Notes: generated from the letters alone by a model not told the origin. Positions 15,461-23,695 are shown, counted from the first letter of the stretch. The stretch is DNA of 24,527 nucleotides from an uncultured Bacilli bacterium (GCA_948801035.1 CAQHJP010000001.1:1-24527); one strand, 5' to 3'. A program made the numbers and translations.

Positions 15461-16863
15461 TATTCATCCCTCCTTCGGTATCTTCTACGATACATTCCTC
15501 TTGTTGGAATAGCACTAGACATAGCATTTGCTCCAGCATTCATCATTCCAGATCCAAATCTTGACAACTTATTAAATGAGTTAGATGTAGGTTTACCATC
15601 AGATCCCATAGGATGCTTTCTAACATTTGATGAAGCCTGTAAATAATCTCCAACCATTTTTAGATTACTTCCAATACCATCACTCTCATAGTTACCACCT
15701 AGTTTAGAACCAAAAGATGATACTGCTTTTCCAATTTTACCTAAGGCCGTATTACCAGCACTTCCTACTTTTGATGATCCTTTTGCTATTGCACCAGCAC
15801 CCATCAATCCTGCTCCAACTGTTGCAAGACCTCCAGTAGTTGCTACTGCTCCCATACTGTGTCCAAATCCCATCATAGCCATTAATTGCTCTCTTCCAGA
15901 ATTTGCTGATACATTTCCACCTATGAATCTATTTACAACTTGAGAACCTGTAAGTAAGAATGATCCACATCCAATATACATAATAGATTTAATTACTATA
16001 TCTTTAAATGAATTGGTAAAGAATGTTGTTTCATTTATTTGTCCCATAACAATTGCTGTTAAAGAAATAATAAGCATTATTACTGCTCCCTGCAACATTA
16101 ATGATACCAATTGTTGTACTACTGCACTTCTTCTTTCTTTATTTCCTACTGAAGTAGCAAAAATAATCGGACTAATTACGAATAAAAATAAGAATTCTAT
16201 TTGCCTTCTTGCTAACATCATTCCACAAAAAAATAACGAATATAAGAAAAAGCCACCTACTATAACTGCTAAAATCCAATCTATCTCATATTTATAATCT
16301 TTTTCATCTGGAAGAATCCAACGAGAAGATGTTACATATTTATCATTGTACATTTTCTTTCCGTTGAAATTACCATTAGAAATATTCTTTGATATATCCT
16401 CTTTTGCAAATTCATCTGAATCTTTATATCCATCCGAATAATCAATAAACATTGTTAGCATTGAATCTGAAATTGTAATATTATTATTTGTAAATATATT
16501 AGAAGTAAATCCTGCAAGTTTTATAGAAAAGGTAGAAGCCTGAACAAATAAAAATGTACTCATAATAATAAGTACACCACACTTTGCAATTTCTTTTACG
16601 ATACCTTCTGAATTCAATCCTTCATCTGGATCAATTATTTTTTTTACAAATCTAGTAATAGCAAATAATCCGAGCAAGGTTACTGCAATTGCAATTATTC
16701 CAGTTTGAAATGTAGTAAAATTCTGATCACCCGATACAGAATTAATAATATCAAAAGCATTTAAACCCTTTAAAATATCAAATAAAGAATCAATTAAATT
16801 AAATATAAAATGAATTAAACTCCAACCTAGAGTTCTTATTAAATCTAATGCTTTTAATAACAT
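15460..16863 (-). CDS. VirB6/TrbL-like polytopic channel protein
   Basis: The 467-residue protein has an N-terminal amphipathic/hydrophobic region and about six membrane helices between residues 55 and 300. A Gly/Ala/Ser-rich segment follows (about 330-400: ATTGGLATVGAGLMGAGAIA), then a low-complexity tail ending in RRRYRRRDE. This layout is that of VirB6/TrbL inner-membrane proteins of Gram-positive T4SS, which form the substrate path across the membrane. The order VirB2-like, VirB6-like, PrgI, VirB4 supports it. The basic tail also encodes the ribosome site of the next gene. Ribosome site is AGGAGGTGG. Confidence 0.85.
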   Translation of the reverse strand: MLLKALDLIRTLGWSLIHFIFNLIDSLFDILKGLNAFDIINSVSGDQNFTTFQTGIIAIAVTLLGLFAITRFVKKIIDPDEGLNSEGIVKEIAKCGVLIIMSTFLFVQASTFSIKLAGFTSNIFTNNNITISDSMLTMFIDYSDGYKDSDEFAKEDISKNISNGNFNGKKMYNDKYVTSSRWILPDEKDYKYEIDWILAVIVGGFFLYSLFFCGMMLARRQIEFLFLFVISPIIFATSVGNKERRSAVVQQLVSLMLQGAVIMLIISLTAIVMGQINETTFFTNSFKDIVIKSIMYIGCGSFLLTGSQVVNRFIGGNVSANSGREQLMAMMGFGHSMGAVATTGGLATVGAGLMGAGAIAKGSSKVGSAGNTALGKIGKAVSSFGSKLGGNYESDGIGSNLKMVGDYLQASSNVRKHPMGSDGKPTSNSFNKLSRFGSGMMNAGANAMSSAIPTRGMYRRRYRRRDE

Positions 16864-16874
16864 TTAACCACCTC

Positions 16875-17153
16875 CTAAAACAAATCAATAATTAGATTAA
16901 CTAGTGAAATGGCTAATATAATTCCAACTATTCCAAGCATTGTTTGAATGATTCGTTGTTTTACTCTCGGTTTTTGATCCACATCTACAACAGCATACAA
17001 AATAAATCCAATTATTAGTGATACTCCAGCAGCTGCAATTCCAATTCTTAAAGCCCAAGTTGAAAATGTTTGTATAGCTTTAATTATTGAATCAACATTA
17101 TATCCACCACCTTCAAGGTGTTCTATTTTTAATAAATTAACTAAATTATTCAT
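16875..17153 (-). CDS. VirB2/TrbC-like small two-helix protein
   Basis: The 92-residue protein has two strong membrane helices (about residues 35-55 and 70-90) joined by a short polar, basic loop (DVDQKPRVKQR). This is the topology of VirB2/TrbC pilin-like proteins and of the small hydrophobic protein found at this place in Gram-positive conjugation operons. It starts the secretion cluster and is followed 11 bases later by the VirB6-like gene. No signal-peptide cleavage site is evident. Ribosome site is AAGGAGG. Confidence 0.75.
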   Translation of the reverse strand: MNNLVNLLKIEHLEGGGYNVDSIIKAIQTFSTWALRIGIAAAGVSLIIGFILYAVVDVDQKPRVKQRIIQTMLGIVGIILAISLVNLIIDLF

Positions 17154-17182
17154 TTTTTTCCTCCTTAAAAATATTAAGAAAA

Positions 17183-17251
17183 AGCAAAGAAGGTGTGTTA
17201 AAATAACTGTATGAGTTATTTGCTGACAGACATTAACTCTTTTTCTTTGCT
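17183..17251. promoter_or_regulatory. Nested inverted repeats between ssb and the T4SS operon
   Basis: AGCAAAGAA (17183-17191) pairs with TTCTTTGCT (17243-17251). Inside it, AATAACT-GTATG-AGTTATT (17202-17220) forms a 7-bp stem with a 5-base loop. There is no clear T-run directly after the inner stem, so it is not a typical terminator. It could be an attenuator or an mRNA processing structure separating ssb from the channel genes, or a single-strand DNA hairpin. Confidence 0.6.
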
Positions 17252-17264
17252 CTCTTCTTCATAG

Positions 17265-17633
17265 TTACATTTCTAAATCATCATCTGATTTTTCATTATC
17301 AGAATTTTTTTCTCTAGCTGATGATAAGAATGTTACTCTATCTGCTAATATTTGAGTAATTTTTTTCTTATCTCCAGTTTCAGTTTCATAAGTATTAGTT
17401 TCAACTCTTCCTTTAATACCAACTAAATCACCTTTTTTACAGTATTCAGCAGTATTAGAAGCAACTCCACCCCAAAGAACACAATCCAAAAAATCAGTAT
17501 CATATTCTCCATCTGCATTTTTGTAAGATCTTGGAACAGCTAATGTTATTCTTGATCTTTCTTTGCCATTTTCAGTTGTTTCTACAGTTGGTTCTTGAAC
17601 TAATCTTCCAACACAAAAAACTTGATTCATCAT
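17265..17633 (-). CDS. ssb: Single-stranded DNA-binding protein
   Basis: The 122-residue protein has the OB fold: MNQVFCVGRLVQEPTVE, then RSRITLAVPRSYKNADGEYD, then TDFLDCVLWGGVASNTAEYC and a GDLVGIKGRVETNTYE segment. It coats single-stranded DNA, here probably the element's own strand during transfer or replication. It is shorter than chromosomal SSB because the flexible linker is nearly absent. The acidic tip reads SDDDLEM instead of the usual DDDIPF-like end, so the terminal Pro-Phe used for partner binding is missing. AAGGAGG lies upstream; either of two adjacent ATGs could start it. Confidence 0.93.
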   Translation of the reverse strand: MMNQVFCVGRLVQEPTVETTENGKERSRITLAVPRSYKNADGEYDTDFLDCVLWGGVASNTAEYCKKGDLVGIKGRVETNTYETETGDKKKITQILADRVTFLSSAREKNSDNEKSDDDLEM

Positions 17634-17745
17634 TTTAAACCTCCTTCATTAAATGTATTTAGTTTATTTATTTAATTCAGCAAACTATAACTGAATTTTC
17701 TCGTACATAAACATCACCTCCCTTAAAGTATTAAAAAATCTAGAT

Positions 17746-17967
17746 TCACTTATTTCTTTCATCGGCATCACATAACTTCATGATTACCTCTTCAATTTTT
17801 TCCCATAAATTATCTAGATATGTATAACATTTTTGATAACTTTTTCGTTCTTTGTTATCAATGTATTCTCCATATTCTTCCATATCAGCTAATACTAGAC
17901 CAATATGTTCTTGAAATTCACTAAGTGCCTCAACTTCTAGTAATTTAATTTCTTCAAGTTTCTTCAC
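17746..17967 (-). CDS. Small helical hypothetical protein, 73 aa (GTG start)
   Basis: The start is GTG, overlapping the upstream gene's TGA (GTGA), with GGAGGAT about 11 bases upstream. The protein is almost all helix, with heptad-like Leu/Ile spacing (KLEEIKLLEVEALSEF) and mixed charge. No family is recognised. Coupling to the replication protein gene suggests a partner or regulator of it. Confidence 0.65.
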   Translation of the reverse strand: MKKLEEIKLLEVEALSEFQEHIGLVLADMEEYGEYIDNKERKSYQKCYTYLDNLWEKIEEVIMKLCDADERNK

Positions 17968-18770
17968 AGTTCAAAATCATCCTCCTTATCATCACTATTC
18001 CACCATTCATAATCATCTAATTCAGGATACAACTCATCAGGATAATTATTGAATTTACTTATATTAGATAAAATTGAGTTTTTAAAATAACCAAATCTAT
18101 TTTGAATAGGCATATCATTTTCATCCATATAGTTTCTATCTTTTACTCTATTGATTATGTAATGTGTTATAGTCAATAAATTTTTATAATTATTACCTTC
18201 ATTAAGCAATTCTTGAAATAAATCATCAAAATAAAAAGAACTAACATCATCTTCACTAATATAGTCAAGGTTAATTAGTTCCATTGTTAAAATGTTATGT
18301 TTTTCTTGTTGTATTTTCATTTTATCTAATTTATCTATTTTATTATTATTCTTTAATTCTTCTATCTTTATTTGTTGGTGATTATCCACATCTGGACTAT
18401 CCACTTCTCGTTTATCCAGGGATGGAAAATCAACCTCTGGATAATCCCTCATTTTGAGCCACTTAGGATAAGGTAAATAATAAACTGAATATTTATACTT
18501 ATACAATCCTTTTTCATCTCTTAGCTTGTCTATTTTGACATATTCAGCTTCTTTTAATTCATTCAGAATACTTTTGATTGAAGATCTACCTTCTCTAGCT
18601 ATTGTTACTAGACCATTTATTGAGTAATCCCAGCTCTTAGGTAAACTTAACATTAAAGATAATAATCCTTTTGCTTTTAAAGATAAGTTAGGATCTCTTA
18701 GATGATATGTACTCATTACCGTATATCCAGTAATTCCAAAAATTTGAAAATCTTTTATATTATTATTCAT
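17964..18770 (-). CDS. DnaD-like replication protein with HTH and DUF6017-type C-terminus
   Basis: Residues 12-95 form a winged-helix domain typical of ICE and phage replisome organisers: TGYTVMSTYHLRDPNLSLKA, then KGLLSLMLSLPKSWDYSING, then a SIKSILNELKEAEYV helix. Residues 155-268 match the helical DUF6017-type region (LITITHYII-like helix, PIQNRFGYFKNSILSNI). Such proteins are thought to load or organise replication of the element. The C-terminus ends in a strongly acidic DDKEDDFEL. It follows a strong terminator, so it heads a new unit with the 73-residue gene and probably ssb. Ribosome site is AAGGAGG. Confidence 0.85.
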   Translation of the reverse strand: MNNNIKDFQIFGITGYTVMSTYHLRDPNLSLKAKGLLSLMLSLPKSWDYSINGLVTIAREGRSSIKSILNELKEAEYVKIDKLRDEKGLYKYKYSVYYLPYPKWLKMRDYPEVDFPSLDKREVDSPDVDNHQQIKIEELKNNNKIDKLDKMKIQQEKHNILTMELINLDYISEDDVSSFYFDDLFQELLNEGNNYKNLLTITHYIINRVKDRNYMDENDMPIQNRFGYFKNSILSNISKFNNYPDELYPELDDYEWWNSDDKEDDFEL

Positions 18771-18787
18771 CTAATTCCTCCTTCCAT

Positions 18788-18808
18788 AAAAAAAGAGCTA
18801 CTGCTCTT
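18788..18808 (-). terminator. Strong rho-independent terminator
   Basis: On the minus strand, AAGAGC-AGTA-GCTCTT forms a 6-bp stem with a 4-base loop and then TTTTT. The left arm and loop contain the last codons and TAG stop of the 152-residue gene upstream. It separates that gene from the replication-protein gene. Confidence 0.85.
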
Positions 18809-19256
18809 CATCCACATATTCTACTTCAACATAATAGTTTATATCTTTATAATCACGATCACTATCATCAGATGGGTGTATTATTTTATCTAACCTAAAA
18901 TACAATTCTTTTATAATATCAGTTAAAACATCCTCATTTGACCAATAATTATATTCATGCAACAACATAGCATACGAATATAGATGCATATCATTATTCC
19001 AAACATGTTTGATTACTTTATTCTTATCAACATACTTAATTGGTTTTAAATTATAATCTCTTCTTGATATTTCAAAAGTAGAATCACAATATGTTACTCC
19101 TTCAGAAAGACAAAATAACCAATCAATAAGTTCATTTACTTCTTTGCTTGTACTATCAAATTCTTGCATAAGATAAGACATTCTATTTATGAATATAATT
19201 CTTTTTTTGTTTGATTTATCTATTTTACCTTTAGAATAATCAAAATATCTTTCCAT
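18798..19256 (-). CDS. Hypothetical protein, 152 aa
   Basis: I start it at MERYFDYSKGK because AGAGGTG lies 4 bases upstream; a frame 21 bases longer has no such site. The protein is soluble, with a basic N-terminus (KGKIDKSNKKRIIF), an aromatic-rich middle (HVWNNDMHLYSYAMLLHEYN) and an acidic end (YVEVEYVDEEQ). No family is recognised. A possible promoter with an internal palindrome lies upstream and a strong terminator ends the gene, so it may be transcribed on its own. Confidence 0.7.
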   Translation of the reverse strand: MERYFDYSKGKIDKSNKKRIIFINRMSYLMQEFDSTSKEVNELIDWLFCLSEGVTYCDSTFEISRRDYNLKPIKYVDKNKVIKHVWNNDMHLYSYAMLLHEYNYWSNEDVLTDIIKELYFRLDKIIHPSDDSDRDYKDINYYVEVEYVDEEQ

Positions 19257-19276
19257 AATACACCTCTTTACATTCA

Positions 19277-19305
19277 ATTATATTTTATAAAGTTAACTTT
19301 TTGAA
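19277..19305 (-). promoter_or_regulatory. Possible promoter with palindromic operator
   Basis: On the minus strand, TTCAAA (19300-19305) and TATAAT (19277-19282) are 17 bases apart, 21 bases before the ATG at 19256. Much of the spacer is the perfect 12-bp palindrome AAAGTTAACTTT (19289-19300), a candidate repressor site. Confidence 0.5.
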
Positions 19306-19313
19306 AAGTATTA

Positions 19314-19634
19314 CTATTTCATAATATCTTCAATTTTAAGTGGCAATTCACATGTTATCTTTAAATCGTATTTTTCTTCTAATATTTTCTTTATTTCATT
19401 CAAATCAATATCTTCTATATCTAATTCTACTAATCTTTCTAAAGCTGATACAATAGTTAAAGAAAATTTTTCATCCCAAAGTGCATTATACTGATAAGCA
19501 TTTGATATATAAAATGCAATATATTCTTTTGCAAAATCAATTAGATAGTCCTTTATCATTTTATCAAATGGCATGATGATTGATTCAAACTCTTCATCAG
19601 ACATATTTTTTAAATCAGTTGCTTTTCTTATCAT
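19314..19634 (-). CDS. Hypothetical protein, 106 aa
   Basis: The soluble, mainly helical protein starts MIRKATDLKNMSDEEFESII and continues with a DYLIDFAKEYIAFYISNAYQ helix and an acidic segment (VELDIEDIDLNEIKKILEE). GGAGG lies 8 bases before its ATG. No family is recognised. It lies between sortase and a terminator-closed gene. Acidic, helical proteins of this size are common in conjugative elements without known function. Confidence 0.7.
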   Translation of the reverse strand: MIRKATDLKNMSDEEFESIIMPFDKMIKDYLIDFAKEYIAFYISNAYQYNALWDEKFSLTIVSALERLVELDIEDIDLNEIKKILEEKYDLKITCELPLKIEDIMK

Positions 19635-19694
19635 ACTATTTCCTCCAATTAAAAGAATAACCCTTTATAAGAAAAAATAATAATGTGCAATTTT

Positions 19695-20306
19695 TTAATT
19701 ATCTAATTCAAATATGATAACTATTTGTTTATTTGTACCATGCCTACAAGTAATAAGAGTTAATGCTTTCTTATTCTTATTTCTTATTATTTCTGCTTTA
19801 CCAGTTTTATTAATATCATAAATATCTACCACTTTATAAGAATAAGTATTTCCGTGATAAACTAAAAATGCTTCATCACCTATAGATATTTGATCTAGTT
19901 TTCTAAAATAAGATGTTCTAGCACTACCAGAATGTCCTGCAATAATAACATTTCCGTTATCTTCATCAGGCATTGAAGTACCTTTTACAAATTCTAAATT
20001 ATAATTAACATTATTTAAATAACTATTTGGATCTACAAGACCTCTTTCTAAACTAATTTTAGGTATTTTAAGTACAGCAACATAATTTACTTTAACTTGC
20101 TCTTTCACTTCTTCCTTTTTGGGAGTATCTACAGTAGATTCAACGATTATTTCTTCTTGATAAAATTCTTCTAAAGCTTTTTGTTCTTCGTTATTTATTG
20201 TCTTATTAGATATATAATCATAAGTAACTAATCCCATTCCTACTAAAAATAGTAAAGAGCCAGTTAATAAAAACCAGCTCTTATTTTTTCTTTTTTTTGC
20301 TTCCAT
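19695..20306 (-). CDS. Sortase partner of the adhesin
   Basis: This membrane-anchored transpeptidase should link the preceding adhesin to the cell wall. I start it at MEAKKRKNKSWFLL (ATG); a GTG 12 bases earlier is possible. It has 203 residues: membrane helix at about 11-30, an acidic linker, and the sortase domain from about 74. H125 lies in IIAGHSG and C187 in TLITCRHG. The usual catalytic Arg a few residues after the Cys is not obvious: the corresponding stretch is TNKQIVII, with K193 there, and the only Arg nearby is R188 next to the Cys. The gene overlaps the adhesin's end by 26 bases, so it is translationally coupled to its substrate. Confidence 0.9.
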   Translation of the reverse strand: MEAKKRKNKSWFLLTGSLLFLVGMGLVTYDYISNKTINNEEQKALEEFYQEEIIVESTVDTPKKEEVKEQVKVNYVAVLKIPKISLERGLVDPNSYLNNVNYNLEFVKGTSMPDEDNGNVIIAGHSGSARTSYFRKLDQISIGDEAFLVYHGNTYSYKVVDIYDINKTGKAEIIRNKNKKALTLITCRHGTNKQIVIIFELDN

Positions 20307-23061
20307 AAATGATAACACCTGCTCCTGCTAATATCAATGTAATTCCACTAATAATTAATTCGTGATAATCATTCTTTTCAGTATTTGGAACTTCCACTAT
20401 TTGATGATCCTTCATAACTGATTTAATAACTTCACCATCTTCTTTAATTTCAAAATACATCTTATCTGGATTTATTTCATATCCTTCTGGAGCTTCTTTT
20501 TCTAAAATATAATACTTTCCATATTTTAATTCTTGGATAATAATCATACCATGTTCATCAGTTCTACCTGAAAATACTAATTCATTTGTTTCAGCATTAT
20601 AAATTTCTATTAAAGTATTAGGCAGTGGATTATCATTTGAAAAATCTAATTTTGTAAATTCTAATGTTCCAGTAATATCCTCATCTTTCATAGTTGATTT
20701 AATTATCTCTCCATTTTCTTTAATTTCAAAATACATTTTTTCCTCATTGATTTTGTATCCTTCTGGAGCTTCTTTTTCTAAAATGTAATACTTTCCTTGT
20801 GGAAGTCTTTCAATTTTAATTTTACCATGCTCATCAGTTCTACCTGAAAATACTAATTTATCATCATTTGTATAAATTTCTATTAAAGTATTTGGTAATG
20901 CTTTAGATTCTGAAAAATCAGTTTTTGTAAACTCTAATCCTCCAGTTTTTAAGATATTTAAAATTGCTTTTGAATATACAACAACTGGTGTATATTGATC
21001 TTTATATAGGAGTTCGACTTCATGTTTAGTTTCATCTAATACATAATTATCTAATGTACTAATTTCTTGAATGTAATATTTTCCTAAATATAAATTATCA
21101 AAAGAAATATTTCCATCTTTATCAGTTAATTTTTCACAAATTTTAGTTTCTTTGGTATATATAATTTTATCATTCCAAACAATATCTTCTGATGCATATA
21201 ATCCAAAAAGAACTCCCTCTAATGAACTATTTTTAAAAACAAAACCTTTATCAGTTAGTTCTGCTATTTCCCCAGTTTTCTTAATTTCAATTTTACCTTT
21301 TACTGGTTGATTTTCAAAAACGGTATCAAAAATAATTCCATATTCTGAATCGGTTCTTAACTGTGAATTTTCATCAATAGTAAATTCATGTGATACTTTA
21401 TTCCATAAATATCCATCTACAACTTGATCAATTTCTTCAAGTCTATAAGTACCTGGCATTAAAGCATAAGGTGTTGTAAATTCACCTTCTGAATCAGTTT
21501 CAAACTCACAATAAGTTACTTTGTTAGGATATGTAACAGTTTGGCAAACATATTCATTATTTTTTACATCAAATATTTTGAATTTAATATTTGCTCTTTT
21601 AATAATTTCTTTACTTTCAGAATCAATTTTAACGACTCTTAATTTAGCTGTAATTGGTGCATTAGAAATAACCTTTTTTACAACATCCCCCACATTTTTA
21701 ACTTCAATTTTAAAATCTTCTATTTTTTCATGTCCTTTTGTTGCAGTTAATTGTTTCACAGTATAAGTTCCATAAGGTAAATTGAATCTAAATACTCCTT
21801 GTGAATCAGTAGTAACTTCTTTTACTAGTTCGTTTTTATTATTATAAACACCAAATTTAACTCCAACTTCTGGTGTCATTATTCCAGTTTCATCACTTGC
21901 ATATACTTTTGTAAATTCAAAATCTAATCTTATTACTTGTTCAAATACTTTTACTACAGGATTTAAATTATCTTCGGTAATCTCAAAATAGTATTTTGTA
22001 CTATCTAATAAATATCCCTCAGATGGCTTTTCCTCTAATAAATAGAATCTACCTAATGTTGGTAGGTAATCTGATGTATTTCTTCCATCAAAATTAGTTG
22101 TAACAGATCCAACTTTAGTACCATCTTCTTTATATATACCATAAATTGCTCCACCTAAAGTTGCCTCTCCCTGTGCTTCATTTTTTCTTGTTTCCATATC
22201 AGTTTTTTCTGGGGTTACTCTTCCTCCAATAACTTTTAAAGTAAAATTACTATATACTGGATCATAGTTTCCTACCCTCATAACATTTTGTGAATGGTCA
22301 GAGAAATAAACAATTGGTGGGATTTCATACTTAGTTGCTTTTTTTTCAAAAGTAACAGTACCATTTCCAATACTATTAGCAGTAACTGATAATTGGTTAC
22401 CATTAATAGAAGCTGTTACATTTGATGTACTAGATATTCTATATTGACTTAATACATTATTTGTATCCGATAAATTAATTGTATTTCCAATAGGCAATAC
22501 AACTCCACTTTCTAAACTTGGTGTTTTAAAATGTTCTGAAAGTAATCTTTCCATTTCAGCAATCTCACCATCAAATTTAGATGTTCTATTCCCATTTAAT
22601 GTATCAGTAAAATATATATCTGATTCAGGATTAGTTGTTCTCCAAATCATAACTTGGGTAATTGCATACCACTTTTGAGCAGAATGATCTACTCCATTAT
22701 CATTATATTGATATCCATAATATGCTAATAAAGATATTCTTTCCCATTGTGCTTCAGTAAATCCTAGCACTCTTTCATAATCTTCTCTTATAACATCATA
22801 ATATGGCAAATTGTTATCAATATCAGTATATGGTTGAAGACAATATACAAACTGATTATCTTCACTTCGTCTAATAAATTGTGCCTGTTTATAGGCTGTG
22901 TATCCATTAGGCTTTACCTTTTTTAAATAAATATTACTAATATGTTCACTTGGCCATATTGCTTGACCTGTGTACTTTTCAGCATGTACTGTTTGTGCAG
23001 TACAAATTGTCAATAAAAAAAGTATGCCCATTGTAGCACACTTTAAAATTTTTGATTTCAT
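20281..23061 (-). CDS. Thioester-domain, SpaA-repeat cell-wall adhesin
   Basis: The 926-residue surface protein has a signal peptide (residues 1-27, cut after VHA) and an N-terminal thioester domain: C74 in VYCLQP and Q136 in ITQVMIW fit the Cys-Gln cross-link pair of thioester adhesins, which bind hosts covalently. A Big-like segment lies near 190-275. Several SpaA/Cna_B-type domains follow (GGAIYGIYKEDGT, GVKFGVYNNKNE and others), each with an E-containing 'YYILEKEAPEGY'-like strand that can form isopeptide bonds. The last two are about 91-residue near-copies. The C-terminus has VPNTE (891-895), a hydrophobic helix and KKKKK, a variant sorting signal. It is followed by its sortase. On a conjugative element it probably aids attachment. 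Confidence 0.92.
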   Translation of the reverse strand: MKSKILKCATMGILFLLTICTAQTVHAEKYTGQAIWPSEHISNIYLKKVKPNGYTAYKQAQFIRRSEDNQFVYCLQPYTDIDNNLPYYDVIREDYERVLGFTEAQWERISLLAYYGYQYNDNGVDHSAQKWYAITQVMIWRTTNPESDIYFTDTLNGNRTSKFDGEIAEMERLLSEHFKTPSLESGVVLPIGNTINLSDTNNVLSQYRISSTSNVTASINGNQLSVTANSIGNGTVTFEKKATKYEIPPIVYFSDHSQNVMRVGNYDPVYSNFTLKVIGGRVTPEKTDMETRKNEAQGEATLGGAIYGIYKEDGTKVGSVTTNFDGRNTSDYLPTLGRFYLLEEKPSEGYLLDSTKYYFEITEDNLNPVVKVFEQVIRLDFEFTKVYASDETGIMTPEVGVKFGVYNNKNELVKEVTTDSQGVFRFNLPYGTYTVKQLTATKGHEKIEDFKIEVKNVGDVVKKVISNAPITAKLRVVKIDSESKEIIKRANIKFKIFDVKNNEYVCQTVTYPNKVTYCEFETDSEGEFTTPYALMPGTYRLEEIDQVVDGYLWNKVSHEFTIDENSQLRTDSEYGIIFDTVFENQPVKGKIEIKKTGEIAELTDKGFVFKNSSLEGVLFGLYASEDIVWNDKIIYTKETKICEKLTDKDGNISFDNLYLGKYYIQEISTLDNYVLDETKHEVELLYKDQYTPVVVYSKAILNILKTGGLEFTKTDFSESKALPNTLIEIYTNDDKLVFSGRTDEHGKIKIERLPQGKYYILEKEAPEGYKINEEKMYFEIKENGEIIKSTMKDEDITGTLEFTKLDFSNDNPLPNTLIEIYNAETNELVFSGRTDEHGMIIIQELKYGKYYILEKEAPEGYEINPDKMYFEIKEDGEVIKSVMKDHQIVEVPNTEKNDYHELIISGITLILAGAGVIIYGSKKKKK
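20390..20940 (-). repeat. Tandem repeat of about 273 bp in the adhesin gene
   Basis: Two adjacent SpaA-type units share long identical DNA stretches (for example, the complement of GRTDEHG at about 20555 and 20830, and of EKEAPEGY). The spacing is about 273 bp, that is 91 residues. Such similarity suggests recent duplication or gene conversion and would allow the repeat number to vary. Confidence 0.8.
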
Positions 23062-23077
23062 ATTAATTTCCTTTCCT

Positions 23078-23695
23078 TTATTTTGTTCTGAGCATATCTC
23101 CTAAATAATCCCCAGAATAACTATTAATTGTTGTACAAGAAAAACTTAATATATTTTCTAACTTTCCTCCAGCATCAATACAAGCTTGATGTGTTTGCTC
23201 AAAACTTCCATAATCATTAATAGAAAAATCTATTCTTGCCCATGACCACATTGGTTTATGATAGTAATCATATTCACTTAGACCTAAACTTTCCCATACT
23301 GAAATTTCTTTTTTTACTGGTTCTTGCTTAGCTTGTGATTCTATGGGAGATTCAGTTTTTGGTTTTTCTATTATTTGTTCTTGTTTTTCTTCTACTTTTA
23401 ATCCATTATTTATGACATCAGAGTTACTAACACTATTGCTCTCCATATCATTCTTATGAATGTTACTGTCAATAATGCTAATATTTTTATCACTAATATC
23501 ATTACTCTCAATAACTTCTGTAATAGGTTCATCCTTTACTTCCTCCAAACTTTTCTTTTCTTTATTTATACTTGAATTATCTTTGTTTTTGTAGGATACT
23601 TCATATTTGTTATTTTTGTTACAAAAAGCATTAAAACTCATAGCCCCACCTATTAAAGATAATAAAACAAATGTGCATAATATTATTTTTTTCAT
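23078..23695 (-). CDS. Secreted protein with C-terminal two-cysteine domain
   Basis: The 205-residue protein has a signal peptide or anchor (KKIILCTFVLLSLIGGAMSF), a charged low-complexity linker (about 30-135, rich in Asn, Ser, Glu and Lys) and a compact C-terminal domain of about 70 residues: VWESLGLSEYDYYHKPMWSW, then ARIDFSINDYGSFEQTHQAC, then a SFSCTTINSYSGDYLGDML end. The two Cys of this domain could form a disulfide. No family name is certain. It is the gene directly before the adhesin, 16 bases apart, so it probably works at the cell surface in the same process. Ribosome site is AGAGGTGAAAAGG. Confidence 0.75.
   Translation of the reverse strand: MKKIILCTFVLLSLIGGAMSFNAFCNKNNKYEVSYKNKDNSSINKEKKSLEEVKDEPITEVIESNDISDKNISIIDSNIHKNDMESNSVSNSDVINNGLKVEEKQEQIIEKPKTESPIESQAKQEPVKKEISVWESLGLSEYDYYHKPMWSWARIDFSINDYGSFEQTHQACIDAGGKLENILSFSCTTINSYSGDYLGDMLRTK

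Noticed and set aside
17685..17708. Possible seven-codon leader peptide (MYEKIQL) upstream of ssb, with GGGAGGTGA before its ATG
   Set aside because: The ribosome site is good, but the frame is too short to judge, no attenuator structure follows it, and such tiny frames arise easily in AT-rich DNA.
20414..23061. CRISPR-like array suggested by repeated sequence in the adhesin region
   Set aside because: The repeats are long, coding and in frame (SpaA domains), not short repeats with spacers.
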